33,757 nucleotides of DNA. It comes from an uncultured Clostridia bacterium (lineage in GTDB: Bacteria > Bacillota > Clostridia > Oscillospirales > Acutalibacteraceae). Location of the stretch: contig CANTDZ010000015.1 of the NCBI GenBank assembly GCA_947652665.1, positions 1 to 33,757 of the forward strand, given 5' to 3'. Within the stretch, counting starts at the first letter, position 1. Every line of letters begins with the position of its first letter. Positions 16,219-24,368 of this stretch are shown piece by piece. The notes beneath the pieces were generated by a model that was not told the origin of the DNA, ran no database searches, and worked only from the letters and a program-made list of their open reading frames with translations. The translations under genes and the position numbers were made by a program.

Positions 16219-16260
16219 GAAAGCCCGGATTCCCACGCAGGGAGCCCGGGCCTTTCTTTT
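16219..16260. terminator. Bidirectional terminator between GH120 gene and polA
   Basis: An imperfect stem (16219-16234 with 16240-16256, loop ACGCA) is followed on plus by CTTTT. On minus it follows the polA stop codon and runs into A/T-rich sequence. It separates two convergent genes. Confidence 0.75.
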
Positions 16261-18829
16261 ATCCTTTTGCGTCGTACCAGGTGCGGCCTGCGTGGGCGTC
16301 GGCGACCATGGGCACGGAGAGGTTCACGGCCTGCTCCATTTCCTCGGCCAGCAGGGCTTTCACTTGCTCCTGTTCGCTTTCCGGGCACTCGACAATGAGC
16401 TCGTCGTGCACCTGGAGGATCATCCGGGCCTGCAAACCCTCGGCCTCCAGGCGCTGGCTGACCCGGATCATGGCGATCTTGATGATATCCGCCGCTGCGC
16501 CCTGGATGGGCATATTCCGGGCCACGCGTTCCCCAAAAGCGCGCATATTGAAGTTGGAGCTCTTGAGCTCCGGCAGGTAGCGCCGCCGGCCGAACATGGT
16601 CTCCACATAGCCCTGCTCCTTGGCTTCCTCGGCGACGCGCTTCATGTAGGCGTCTACTCCGGCGTAGTTGCGCAGGTACTCGCGGATGTAGTCGTCGGCC
16701 TCCTGGCGGCTGACGCCGATGTCCTTGGACAGCGAGAACGCCCCAATGCCGTACACGATGCCGAAGTTGACAGCCTTGGCCTTGCTGCGCATTTCGCCGG
16801 TGACCAGCTCCGGCGGCATATTGAACACGCGGGCGGCGGTGGACGTGTGGATGTCCCGGCCCTCCTTGAAGTCTTCCTGCATGGCGGGGTCGTTGGCCAC
16901 GTGGGCCAGGACGCGCAGTTCGATCTGGCTGTAGTCGGCGTCCACCAGCACGCCCTGTTCGGCGGCGAAGAATTTCCGCAGCTCCCGGCCGATGGGGGTG
17001 CGCACGGGGATGTTCTGCAGGTTGGGCTCGGTGCTGGAGATGCGGCCGGTGCGGGTCTCGGTCTGGTTGAAGTTGGAGTGGATGCGCCCGTCCGGCCCGA
17101 TGACCTTTAGGAGGCCGTCGCAGTACGTAGACTTGAGCTTGGCCACCGTGCGGTAGCGCAGGATTTCGTCTACGACTGGAGCCTGCCAGCGCAGGTCGTT
17201 TAAGACATCGGCGTTAGTGGACCACCCGCTTTTCGTCTTCTTGCCGTGGGGCAGGCCCAGCTTGCCGAACAGCGCTTCGCCCAGCTGCTTGGGGGAGTTG
17301 ATGTTGAAGTCGTAGCCCACCTGCTCGATGATGGAATCATGGAGGGCCTGCACCTGCTGTTCCATTTCCTTGCCGTAGGCTTCAATAGAATCCCGGTCCA
17401 CATAAAACCCAATGTGCTCCATCTGGGCCAGCACGAAGCTGAGGGGGATTTCGATGTTTTCCAGCAGTTCCCGCTGGCCGTTCTCATCGATCTGCTTGCC
17501 CAGGGCCTTGCACAATTCCGGCATGGCCCCGGCGGCGGAGAGCAGCGGCGTCTCGGCGTCCAGAAGGGGGACGTGATATTCCGCACACAGCCGGGCCACA
17601 TCGTAGCCGCTGGCCGAGGGGTTCAAGAGATATCCTGCCAGCGCCGTGTCCAGCTTGACCCCGGCCATCTTGCACCCCATGCGCAGGGCCAGGCGGTGCA
17701 GGGGCTTTACGTCATGGGTGTATTTGCCGATGCGTTCATTTGTGAAGAACGCCCGTAAAAAGGCCTCGTCCGGCGACACCTGCCACAGGGCCCCTTTGTG
17801 GCAGAAGGCTAGGTTTTCCAGCTCGTCTCCGGCCCACTGGCACAAGAACCACGCCGCGCCTTCATCCTCCAAACGGGGCAGCATGGGCGCGCCGTCGGGG
17901 AGGACGTTCACGGGCAGGGCCTCCCCGGCGGGAGCGTCGGGCTGGATTTCCGCAGCAGAGCCGTCCAGCCCAAACTTTTCCAGGAGGGAGAACAGCTCCA
18001 GCTTGACCATGGTCTGTGCAGCCTTTTGAGGGTCGCCGGGGCCTTTTTGGTAGTGGGCCAGCTCCACGTCGATGGGGGCGTTGCGGCGGATGGTGCCCAG
18101 ATCGTAGCTTAAAAAGGCGTTGTCCCGGGAGGCCTCTAGCTTTTTCCGGGCGGCCGGCTTGATGGCCGGGTCGTCCAGGCTGTCATAGATGTTCTGGAGC
18201 GTCCCGAAGCGCTGCACCAGCTCGCCGGCTCCCTTGGGCCCGATTCCCGCCACACCGGGGATGCAGTCGGAGGAATCCCCCTGGATGGCCTTCAGATCGA
18301 TCATCTGCGGGGGCGTCACGCCGTATTCCTCCATAATCTTGGCCTCGTCGTACAGAGTGACCTGGGGCTGGCCGAACTTTGTGGTAGCCAGCCGCACGCT
18401 GGTGCTGGCCGATACCAGCTGCAGGCTGTCCCGGTCGCCGGTGGCGATGAGGCACTGGTGGCTTTCCTTCTCGCAGGTGGCGGCCAGGGTGCCCAAAATG
18501 TCGTCGGCCTCCCAGCCCTCGCAGGTGACCACAGTGTAGCCCAAGTCCCGCAAAAGCTCCTGCAGAACCGGCAGCTGCTGGGCCAGCTCTTCGGGCATCC
18601 CTTTTCGGTTGGCCTTGTACCCCGCGTACTGCTTGTGCCGGAACGTGGGCGCGCGCATATCAAAGGCCACGGCGACCCCGTCCGGCTCGGTCTCCTCCAG
18701 GAGCTTGCGCAGCATGGTCAAAAAACCGTAGATGCCGTTGGTAAAATCGCCGGACTTGGTGGTCAGCAGCTTGATGCCGTAAAAGGCCCGGTTCAAGATG
18801 CTGTTGCCGTCTAACACTAAAAGCTTCAT
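16259..18829 (-). CDS. polA: DNA polymerase I
   Basis: This 856-residue family A polymerase fills gaps and removes RNA primers in replication and repair. The N-terminal 5'-3' exonuclease domain (about 1-290) starts with LLVLDGNSILNRAFYG. The C-terminal polymerase domain has motif A DYSQIELR (D632), motif B around KAKAVNFGIVYG, and motif C VHDELI (H808, D809). The middle 3'-5' exonuclease domain lacks the DxE motif at its start, so proofreading is probably lost, as in several Gram-positive Pol I enzymes. I place the start at 18829, with GAGGAGGAG upstream and an ATGA overlap with the dihydrouridine synthase gene. It is the last gene of a three-gene operon. Confidence 0.97.
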   Translation of the reverse strand: MKLLVLDGNSILNRAFYGIKLLTTKSGDFTNGIYGFLTMLRKLLEETEPDGVAVAFDMRAPTFRHKQYAGYKANRKGMPEELAQQLPVLQELLRDLGYTVVTCEGWEADDILGTLAATCEKESHQCLIATGDRDSLQLVSASTSVRLATTKFGQPQVTLYDEAKIMEEYGVTPPQMIDLKAIQGDSSDCIPGVAGIGPKGAGELVQRFGTLQNIYDSLDDPAIKPAARKKLEASRDNAFLSYDLGTIRRNAPIDVELAHYQKGPGDPQKAAQTMVKLELFSLLEKFGLDGSAAEIQPDAPAGEALPVNVLPDGAPMLPRLEDEGAAWFLCQWAGDELENLAFCHKGALWQVSPDEAFLRAFFTNERIGKYTHDVKPLHRLALRMGCKMAGVKLDTALAGYLLNPSASGYDVARLCAEYHVPLLDAETPLLSAAGAMPELCKALGKQIDENGQRELLENIEIPLSFVLAQMEHIGFYVDRDSIEAYGKEMEQQVQALHDSIIEQVGYDFNINSPKQLGEALFGKLGLPHGKKTKSGWSTNADVLNDLRWQAPVVDEILRYRTVAKLKSTYCDGLLKVIGPDGRIHSNFNQTETRTGRISSTEPNLQNIPVRTPIGRELRKFFAAEQGVLVDADYSQIELRVLAHVANDPAMQEDFKEGRDIHTSTAARVFNMPPELVTGEMRSKAKAVNFGIVYGIGAFSLSKDIGVSRQEADDYIREYLRNYAGVDAYMKRVAEEAKEQGYVETMFGRRRYLPELKSSNFNMRAFGERVARNMPIQGAAADIIKIAMIRVSQRLEAEGLQARMILQVHDELIVECPESEQEQVKALLAEEMEQAVNLSVPMVADAHAGRTWYDAKG

Positions 18830-19809
18830 AGGCTCTCCTCCTCGCAATTTGCCTGGTATACGTCTGCAATGAGCTTGTCCAAATCGTCTAAGGTGCACAG
18901 CTGTCCGGCCCGGCGGCGGAACTCAGCCGCACCCCGCAGGCCATGGAGGTACCACCCCGCGTGCTTGCGGGCCTCGCGCATGGCACGGCTTTCCCCCTTG
19001 AGCTCGGCCATGCGGCCCAGATGGCGGCGCATGGTTACCAGCCGTTCATTTATCCCCGGCGGCGGGATGATGGTGCAGGAGTCGGTGAGATAGGCGTTGA
19101 TTTCCCGGAACACCCAGGGGTTCCCCAAGGCCCCCCGGCCTACCATGACCATATCGCAGCCGGTCTCCATCAGCATATTCCGGGCCGACTGCGCCCCCAC
19201 CACGTCGCCATTGCCGATGACCGGCACCTTCACCGCCTCTTTTACCTGGCGGATGATGTCCCAGTCGGCATGGCCCCGGTACATTTCCTCCCGGGTACGG
19301 CCGTGCACGCAGATGGCGTCGGCCCCGGCCTGCTCGCAGAGCTTGGCCACTTCCACCGCGTTTTTATGGGAGCTGTCCCACCCGGCGCGCATTTTCACGG
19401 TGACCGGCACGCTTACGGCCTCCTTTACCGCCCGCACGATTTGGGCGCATTTCTCCGGCTCCTTCATGAGGGCGCTGCCGGCGCCGTTCCCGGCCACCTT
19501 GGGAACTGGGCACCCCATGTTCAGGTCGAACCCCGCCGGGCCCAGCTCCTCCAATTTCCGTGCCGCCAACGCCATGCAAGCCGCATCATCCCCAAAGATT
19601 TGGATGAACACAGGGCCCAAATCATGCTCGACAGAGGCCAAGGCCAGGGTCTTCTTGTCGCCGAACTCCATGGCCCGGGCGCTTATCATTTCCGTAACCG
19701 TATACGCCGCGCCAAAACGCTGGCACACCCGGCGGGTGGCGGCGTCGGTGACACCGGCCATAGGGGCCAGGGCCGCGCGGCCCGTTATCTCTATTGTACC
19801 AATTTTCAT
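18826..19809 (-). CDS. dusB: tRNA-dihydrouridine synthase (DusB-type)
   Basis: This 327-residue FMN-dependent TIM-barrel enzyme reduces specific uridines in the tRNA D-loop to dihydrouridine. The N-terminal LAPMAGVTDAATRRV and the active-site NMGCPVPKVAGNGAGSALM with catalytic C100 are diagnostic. VKMRAGWD and CVHGRTREEMYRGHADW follow in the expected order. FMN phosphate is bound by the GNGDV and MVGRGALGNPW segments. The gene is joined by 4-nt ATGA overlaps to both the HD nucleotidase gene upstream and polA downstream. DusB is the usual Dus type in Firmicutes. I assign the B subtype from general similarity only. Confidence 0.92.
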   Translation of the reverse strand: MKIGTIEITGRAALAPMAGVTDAATRRVCQRFGAAYTVTEMISARAMEFGDKKTLALASVEHDLGPVFIQIFGDDAACMALAARKLEELGPAGFDLNMGCPVPKVAGNGAGSALMKEPEKCAQIVRAVKEAVSVPVTVKMRAGWDSSHKNAVEVAKLCEQAGADAICVHGRTREEMYRGHADWDIIRQVKEAVKVPVIGNGDVVGAQSARNMLMETGCDMVMVGRGALGNPWVFREINAYLTDSCTIIPPPGINERLVTMRRHLGRMAELKGESRAMREARKHAGWYLHGLRGAAEFRRRAGQLCTLDDLDKLIADVYQANCEEESL

Positions 19810-20456
19810 TTGCGCACCACCTGGGAAAACACCATCTGGGAAGATTTTGAGAACCGTAGCCCCGATTCCCGCGTGTAATCCTGCTCCTCAATAGTCAGGC
19901 CGTAGGAGGGCAGGAACTCGTCCAAAAAGCAGTCGGCTTCGGGGATGTGCATATCCCGCACCGATTTTAGTATGGACTGTTCGGCCTTGTGAAAATCCTG
20001 GTTGCCGCTGCGGCGCTCCTCAATGCACTTGATGGCAGCGGAGATGCGGTCGGCGGCCTTGACCAGAGCGTGCAGCTCCTGGTCGCCGGGAGCGCCCATG
20101 GTCATCAGCTCCCGGTAGCAGGGGCGCAGGTCCTCCGGCAGCATGGAGACCAGGTGCTCCACGGCCATCTCCTCCACTTCGCCGTAAGCCTTGCGTATTT
20201 CCTCCGAGTGGTATTTCACCGGGGTGGGCAGGTCGCCGGTGATGATCTCCGAAGCGTCGTGGAGGATAGCCAGGGTAGCGGCGCGCTCGGCGTTATAGGT
20301 TTTGCCAAAGCGGCGGTTGCCCAGGGTGGCCAGGGCGTGGGCAACCAGGGCGACCTCCAGGCTGTGTTCGCAGATATTTTCATTGCGGGTGTTGCGCATG
20401 AGGCCCCAGCGGTTGATATACTTCATGCGCGAAAGCATAGCGAAAAAATGGTACAT
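19806..20456 (-). CDS. YfbR-like HD-domain 5'-deoxynucleotidase
   Basis: This 216-residue HD-superfamily phosphohydrolase resembles E. coli YfbR, which removes phosphate from deoxynucleoside 5'-monophosphates. Metal ligands are visible in CEHSLEVALVAHAL (first histidine) and in ILHDASEIITGDLPTPVKY (H66-D67), with a later D in KAADRISA. It is the first gene of the operon with dusB and polA. A deoxynucleotide salvage or pool-control role would fit next to a DNA polymerase, although this is inference. Its promoter overlaps the promoter of the divergent epimerase gene. Confidence 0.85.
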   Translation of the reverse strand: MYHFFAMLSRMKYINRWGLMRNTRNENICEHSLEVALVAHALATLGNRRFGKTYNAERAATLAILHDASEIITGDLPTPVKYHSEEIRKAYGEVEEMAVEHLVSMLPEDLRPCYRELMTMGAPGDQELHALVKAADRISAAIKCIEERRSGNQDFHKAEQSILKSVRDMHIPEADCFLDEFLPSYGLTIEEQDYTRESGLRFSKSSQMVFSQVVRK

Positions 20457-20485
20457 CTTACTCTCCCCTTTATTTTGATGCCTCC

Positions 20486-20514
20486 ATTATACCACACCCG
20501 GGGCTCATTGACAA
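20486..20514 (-). promoter_or_regulatory. Promoter of the yfbR-dusB-polA operon
   Basis: On the minus strand TTGTCA (20509-20514) and a perfect TATAAT (20486-20491) are spaced 17 nt. The -10 is preceded by TGG, an extended -10. The -35 shares five base pairs with the -35 of the divergent promoter at 20508-20536. Confidence 0.82.
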
Positions 20515-20536
20515 ATAGGGAAAAGAGTGGTATATT
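20508..20536 (+). promoter_or_regulatory. Promoter of the TIM-barrel epimerase gene, overlapping the divergent promoter
   Basis: A perfect TTGACA (20508-20513) and TATATT (20531-20536) are spaced 17 nt. The -10 is preceded by TGG. Its -35 lies on top of the -35 of the minus-strand promoter (20509-20514), so polymerase cannot bind both at once. Confidence 0.82.
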
Positions 20537-20572
20537 ATATACAGAATTTTTTGGTTTTAGGAGGATCGTATT

Positions 20573-21457
20573 ATGAAAGTCAACATCGGCACGTATTCCT
20601 TTGGCGGCATCGCCAGCTACTTAGGGCTTGGGCCCACGCTCCTGGAGAAGTTCCAGACCATCAAGTCCCTGGGCTTTGACGGTGTGGAGCTGCTCCCTGT
20701 AGATCTGGACAACGACGTGGAGGACATCAAGAAGTGGGCGGAGGAAACCGGCCTGGAGATCGTGTCCGTGCACGCCAAGCCCACCGAGGAGATCGTCAAG
20801 AAGATGGCGGCTCTGGGCGGCAAAGCCGTTATTTGGGCCAGCACTGATTTCTGCAACAAAGAGGAAGCCATCGCCGTAGCCAAGGAGCTGGACGCCATGG
20901 CCGAAATGGCCGAGCCCTACGGCATCAAGGTAGGCTACCACAACCACGAGAAGGAGTTCTACGTAGACGAAGGCCTGACCCTTATCGAGCACATGGCCAA
21001 CAACTCCAGCAAGTTCTTCTTCCAGCTGGACTGCGGCTGGGCTACCGTAGGCGGCTTCTATCCCCCCAGCGTCATCCGCCGCTTTAAGAACCGCATCGTG
21101 GCCATCCACGTCAAAGAGAACGAGAAGATTCTGGGGCCTGGCCCCCAGCCCAAGTCGGCTAAGGAAGCCCCTGCGGACAGCCCCTTCGCCAAGGCCGCCG
21201 AGATGAGCCTGGAAGAGCGCCAGAAGATGCTGGATGAGTTTAACGCCCGCAGCGCCGACCCCGCCTTCAGCGAGCGCTTCTCCATCCAGTGCAAGATGGG
21301 CGCCCCCGAGTCCAACATGAACTGGCAGGCCATCAAGGACGCTCTGGACGAGCAGGACTTCGAGGCCTTCTGGGTCATCGAGCGCGAAGGCTTCTATGAC
21401 GACCACGACAAGTGCATCGCCGACGACTGCGCTTGGATTAAAGCCAACATTAAGTAA
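20573..21457 (+). CDS. Sugar phosphate isomerase/epimerase family protein (TIM barrel)
   Basis: This 294-residue protein belongs to the AP-endonuclease-2/xylose-isomerase-like TIM-barrel family. Likely metal ligands are in GVELLPVD, GYHNHEKEF, FQLDCGW, IHVKENE and FWVIERE. Family members interconvert ketoses or inositol-type sugars, and the exact substrate cannot be told. Codon choice is strongly biased to AAG, GAG, AAC and GCC, and the promoter has a perfect -35, which together suggest high expression. The start has AGGAGG upstream. A 45-residue stretch rich in Ala, Pro, Lys and Glu (about 190-235) lies between barrel elements and may be a lid or flexible insertion. It is monocistronic. Confidence 0.85.
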   Translation: MKVNIGTYSFGGIASYLGLGPTLLEKFQTIKSLGFDGVELLPVDLDNDVEDIKKWAEETGLEIVSVHAKPTEEIVKKMAALGGKAVIWASTDFCNKEEAIAVAKELDAMAEMAEPYGIKVGYHNHEKEFYVDEGLTLIEHMANNSSKFFFQLDCGWATVGGFYPPSVIRRFKNRIVAIHVKENEKILGPGPQPKSAKEAPADSPFAKAAEMSLEERQKMLDEFNARSADPAFSERFSIQCKMGAPESNMNWQAIKDALDEQDFEAFWVIEREGFYDDHDKCIADDCAWIKANIK

Positions 21458-21461
21458 GGCC

Positions 21462-21508
21462 GTGGGACTCTGTCCCACACCCTGCAATCCCTTTTGAAAA
21501 AGGGATTG
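21462..21508. repeat. Twin-hairpin intergenic element, possibly a dispersed repeat
   Basis: Two perfect short hairpins stand in tandem: GTGGGAC/GTCCCAC (21462-21468 with 21472-21478) and CAATCCCTTT/AAAGGGATTG (21485-21494 with 21499-21508, loop TGAA). Neither has a T tract, so they do not look like terminators. From memory, similar GGGACTCTGTCCC-type elements occur between genes in related clostridial genomes, which would make this a REP-like repeat. Only one copy is seen in this window. Confidence 0.45.
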
Positions 21509-21522
21509 ACCCTAAAACTGAG

Positions 21523-21560
21523 AACCGGCCCAGGCGTTTTGCCCGAGCCGGTTTTCTTAC
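21523..21560. terminator. Terminator between the epimerase gene and the small ORF
   Basis: AACCGGC (21523-21529) pairs with GCCGGTT (21547-21553), with an inner GGC/GCC pair, followed by TTCTT on plus. On the minus strand it follows the stop codon of the 43-residue ORF by a few bases, so it may also end the vor operon. Confidence 0.75.
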
Positions 21561-21563
21561 TCT

Positions 21564-21695
21564 TTACTTTTTCGGCTTAGGTTTGTACTGCTCCTCGCCG
21601 CTTTCCACGTACTTAATCAGGTCGATGATTTCTTCTGCCGTCCAACCGGCGCTTTGCAGGGCTTCGATAAGCCTATAATTTTCCTGCATGTTCAC
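21564..21695 (-). CDS. 43-residue small protein at the end of the vor operon
   Basis: A GTG-started ORF of 43 codons has an excellent AGGAGG ribosome binding site (21703-21708, 7 nt spacing) and begins 22 nt after the Vor gamma subunit gene. The protein has an acidic, helix-prone core (residues 3-31, including LIEALQSAGWTAEEIIDLIKYV) and a basic lysine/proline tail ending KPKPKK. I do not recognise it. The strong ribosome binding site, operon position and terminator right after it argue that it is a real gene. It may be an accessory of the oxidoreductase or simply a co-transcribed small protein. An alternative ATG at 21689 would be too far from the binding site. Confidence 0.7.
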   Translation of the reverse strand: MNMQENYRLIEALQSAGWTAEEIIDLIKYVESGEEQYKPKPKK

Positions 21696-21717
21696 GTTTT
21701 CACCTCCTGTCTGGGGG

Positions 21718-22266
21718 TTACGCATCTGCCCCGATATTTACCGCCTTGCGGTTAAAGTCCAGCATATTGGCCTTGCGCGCCGGGATGCACTTCTGGATAG
21801 CCTGATCCAAGGTGTCACCCGTGCAGAAATCGTAGTCGCTGCCTGCAATAGCCTTAAAGAGCTTGCCCACCAGAATCATGTTGCTAAGCCCCTTAAGCCC
21901 GTTTTCCTCCGCCAGCGAGGAGGAAGGCACGTAGTACACATTTACATCTGTGCGCTCCACCTTCTTGTCAATCAGCGAGCTGTCAATAATAACCGTCCCG
22001 CCCGGCTCCACAGTGTCAATGAACTTGTCAAGCGACGGCAGGTTCATGACCACCAGAACGTTGGGGTTTGTTACCAGCGGCGAGCCAATGGGCTGGTCGC
22101 TGATGCATACGCTGCAGTTGGCGGTACCGCCGCGCATTTCGGGGCCGTAGGAGGGCAGCCAGGAAATCTCCTTGTTCTCAATGAGCCCCGCATAAGCCGC
22201 AACCTTTCCGGCAAACAGCACGCCCTGCCCGCCGAACCCGGCAAACAGCATATTCAAGTCTTTCAT
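21718..22266 (-). CDS. 2-oxoacid:ferredoxin oxidoreductase, gamma subunit
   Basis: This 182-residue protein is the gamma-type subunit of a four-subunit pyruvate/2-oxoacid:ferredoxin oxidoreductase. Its N-terminal GFGGQGVLFAGKVAAYAG and SYGPEMRGGTANC motifs are typical of the domain that helps bind coenzyme A. It forms a complex with the alpha, beta and ferredoxin subunits encoded upstream in the same operon and acts in the cytosol. The start overlaps the beta subunit stop as ATGA. The complex oxidatively decarboxylates a 2-oxoacid to acyl-CoA, passing electrons to ferredoxin, or runs in reverse. Confidence 0.92.
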   Translation of the reverse strand: MKDLNMLFAGFGGQGVLFAGKVAAYAGLIENKEISWLPSYGPEMRGGTANCSVCISDQPIGSPLVTNPNVLVVMNLPSLDKFIDTVEPGGTVIIDSSLIDKKVERTDVNVYYVPSSSLAEENGLKGLSNMILVGKLFKAIAGSDYDFCTGDTLDQAIQKCIPARKANMLDFNRKAVNIGADA

Positions 22267-23015
22267 TTCTTGACGCCCCCTTCCACATCTTTATACACGC
22301 CCAAGGGGTAGTAGGGGAGCATATTCTCCTCCAGCCAGCCCAAAGCCTCAATGGGGGAGAGGCCCCAGTTGGTGGGGCAGGTGGAAAGCACCTCGACGAT
22401 GGAGTAGCCCTTGCCGTCGATCTGGTTCTGGAACGCTTTCTTAATAGCCTTACGGGCAATGTTCACGTTCTTCACGTTGTTGACCGTCACCCGCTGGGCC
22501 AGCGCCACGCCGTCCAGGGTAGACAGCATCTCGCAGACCTTCACCGGGTATCCGGCGGTGTTGGTGTCGCGGCCGTAGGGGGTCGTCTGGGTGATCTGCC
22601 CCGGCAGGGACGTGGGAGCCATCTGGCCGCCGGTCATGCCGTAAATGGCGTTGTTAATGAAAATAACGGTGATGTTCTCACCCCGGGTCGCCGCGTGAAC
22701 CGTCTCGGCGGTGCCGATAGCCGCCAAATCGCCGTCACCCTGGTAGGTGAAGATGATGTTCTCAGGCTTAGCACGTTTAAGCCCCGTGGCCACCGCCTGG
22801 GCGCGCCCATGGGGGGCCTGCACCATATCGCAGGAAAAATAATCGTAGCACATAACCGAGCAGCCCACCGAGGCCACGCCCACGGCCTTGCCCTCCACGC
22901 CCAGCTCCTCCAGAGCCTGGGCCACCAGCCGATGCACGATGCCATGAGTGCAGCCGGGGCAGTAATGCATGGGGGCGTCCGTCAGGGTAGACGGCTTTTG
23001 GAATACAGTTTGCAT
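22263..23015 (-). CDS. 2-oxoacid:ferredoxin oxidoreductase, TPP-binding beta subunit
   Basis: This 250-residue protein binds thiamine pyrophosphate, shown by GDGDLAAIG followed by NNAIYGMTGGQ. The N-terminal HYCPGCTHGIVHRL is also typical of the family. It is the catalytic subunit that attacks the 2-oxoacid. I prefer the ATG at 23015 because AAAGGG at 23026-23031 is 10 nt upstream. An in-frame TTG at 23024 would almost touch that site. The pairing with a VorB-like alpha subunit points to branched-chain 2-oxoacids, although 2-oxoglutarate cannot be excluded from sequence alone. Confidence 0.92.
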   Translation of the reverse strand: MQTVFQKPSTLTDAPMHYCPGCTHGIVHRLVAQALEELGVEGKAVGVASVGCSVMCYDYFSCDMVQAPHGRAQAVATGLKRAKPENIIFTYQGDGDLAAIGTAETVHAATRGENITVIFINNAIYGMTGGQMAPTSLPGQITQTTPYGRDTNTAGYPVKVCEMLSTLDGVALAQRVTVNNVKNVNIARKAIKKAFQNQIDGKGYSIVEVLSTCPTNWGLSPIEALGWLEENMLPYYPLGVYKDVEGGVKK

Positions 23016-23042
23016 ATATTTCAATCCCTTTCTTTTTCTATT

Positions 23043-24089
23043 TTAACACAGCGCCTTGATCTGCTCCAGCACCTCGGCCGGGGTGGGGATCATGCCGCCG
23101 GTGCGCCCATAGAAGTGCACGGGCTTCTGGCAGTTGATAGCCAGCTTCACATCGTCGACCATCTGGCCCATGCTCATTTCCACCACCAGCAGATTCTTGG
23201 CGTGGGACGCCGCACGGTTCAGCGCGTCCGTGGGGAAGGGCCACAGGGTGATGGGCCGTACCAGCCCCGCCTTCAAGCCCATTTCACGGGCCTTGTTCAC
23301 AGCACCCCGGGCCACGCGGGAGGACGCACCGTAGGCTACTACCACCACGTCGGCGTCGTCGGTAAGGTATTCCTCGGCGCGCTGTTCCTTCTGCTTGATG
23401 GTTTCATATCGCTTAAAGCGCACCTTGACCAGATCCTCCAGCTTGTCGGGGGTCAGATAAAGGGAGTTTACAATGTTGTGGGCGCGCTTGCCCCCGTGGC
23501 CGCTGGCCGCCCAGTCCTTTTGGGCCGGGGCCTTTTCGCCCTCCTCGGGCAGGGACACGGGCTCCATCATCTGGCCCAGCATGCCGTCCGCCAGGATCAT
23601 GGCCGGCATACGATACTGGTCGGCCAAGTCAAAGGCGTCGGAGACCAGGTCCACCATCTCCTGCACCGTGGACGGCGCGAAGACCAAAATCTGGAAATCC
23701 CCGTGGCCGGTAGCTTTCGTAGCCTGCCAGTAGTCCGCCTGGGAGGGCTGGATGCCGCCCAAGCCTGGGCCGCCTCTCTGCACGTTGATGATAAGCGCGG
23801 GCAGGTCGGAACCCGCCATGTAAGAGATGCCCTCGCCCTTGAGGCTCACCCCGGGGGACGAGGAGGAGGTCATGGCGCGCACGCCTGCGGCCGATGCCCC
23901 CAGCACCATGTTCACGGCGGCAATCTCCGATTCCGCCTGCAGATATGTACCGCCGATCTTCGGCATACGCTTGGACATATACGCCGCCAATTCCGTCTGG
24001 GGCGTGATGGGGTACCCAAAGAAATGGTGGCACCCTGCCCGGATAGCCGCCTCGGCCAGCGCTTCGTTGCCCTTCATCAAAATCTTCAT
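23043..24089 (-). CDS. vorB: 2-oxoacid:ferredoxin oxidoreductase, alpha subunit (VorB-type)
   Basis: This 348-residue protein is the alpha subunit, carrying the pyrimidine-binding part of the TPP site (FGYPITPQTELAAYMSKRMP, LQAESEIAAVNMVLGAS and TSSSSPGVSLKGEGISYM) and the C-terminal transketolase-like domain. It matches proteins annotated as 3-methyl-2-oxobutanoate dehydrogenase subunit VorB. Substrates would then be the 2-oxoacids of valine, leucine and isoleucine, giving branched acyl-CoAs for energy or fatty-acid primers. AAGGAAG precedes the start. The substrate is inferred from the family, not from visible specificity residues. Confidence 0.92.
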   Translation of the reverse strand: MKILMKGNEALAEAAIRAGCHHFFGYPITPQTELAAYMSKRMPKIGGTYLQAESEIAAVNMVLGASAAGVRAMTSSSSPGVSLKGEGISYMAGSDLPALIINVQRGGPGLGGIQPSQADYWQATKATGHGDFQILVFAPSTVQEMVDLVSDAFDLADQYRMPAMILADGMLGQMMEPVSLPEEGEKAPAQKDWAASGHGGKRAHNIVNSLYLTPDKLEDLVKVRFKRYETIKQKEQRAEEYLTDDADVVVVAYGASSRVARGAVNKAREMGLKAGLVRPITLWPFPTDALNRAASHAKNLLVVEMSMGQMVDDVKLAINCQKPVHFYGRTGGMIPTPAEVLEQIKALC

Positions 24090-24128
24090 ACACGTTTCTT
24101 CCTTTCCTATTGAAGTTTTTCCATTGCC

Positions 24129-24335
24129 TTATTTTTCTACGGTAATCGCCGTGTCCGGGCACATGGTGGCGCAGGCGGCGCAGCCTACGCATTTTTCGGG
24201 CTCCATCAGCCGGGCGGGGTGGTAGCCCTTGCTGTTGAGCACGTCCTTGCACAGGGCAATGATCTTCAGCGGGCAGGCGTGCACGCACATGGAACACCCC
24301 TTGCACACCTTTTCGTCTACGATAATTCGTGCCAT
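24129..24335 (-). CDS. Two-[4Fe-4S] ferredoxin-type delta subunit of the oxidoreductase
   Basis: This 68-residue protein has two CxxCxxCxxxCP clusters (CKGCSMCVHACP and CVGCAACATMCP), enough for two [4Fe-4S] centres. It passes electrons from the TPP subunit to free ferredoxin. A GGAGGGA site precedes the start. It sits between the P-loop gene and the alpha subunit gene, the common order for Vor/Kor operons. Confidence 0.94.
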   Translation of the reverse strand: MARIIVDEKVCKGCSMCVHACPLKIIALCKDVLNSKGYHPARLMEPEKCVGCAACATMCPDTAITVEK

Positions 24336-24368
24336 AAAATTCCCTCCTTAAACGTTATTCTGTCGGGT

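Noticed and set aside
16260..18829. Possible frameshift or damage in polA because the proofreading motif is missing
   Set aside because: The reading frame is intact end to end and loss of the 3'-5' exonuclease residues is common in Gram-positive DNA polymerase I.
22695..24113. Long plus-strand ORF of 472 codons opposite the vor alpha and beta genes
   Set aside because: It is antisense to well-recognised oxidoreductase genes, has histidine/glycine/leucine-rich composition typical of reverse-frame reading in GC-rich DNA, and has no recognisable domain.
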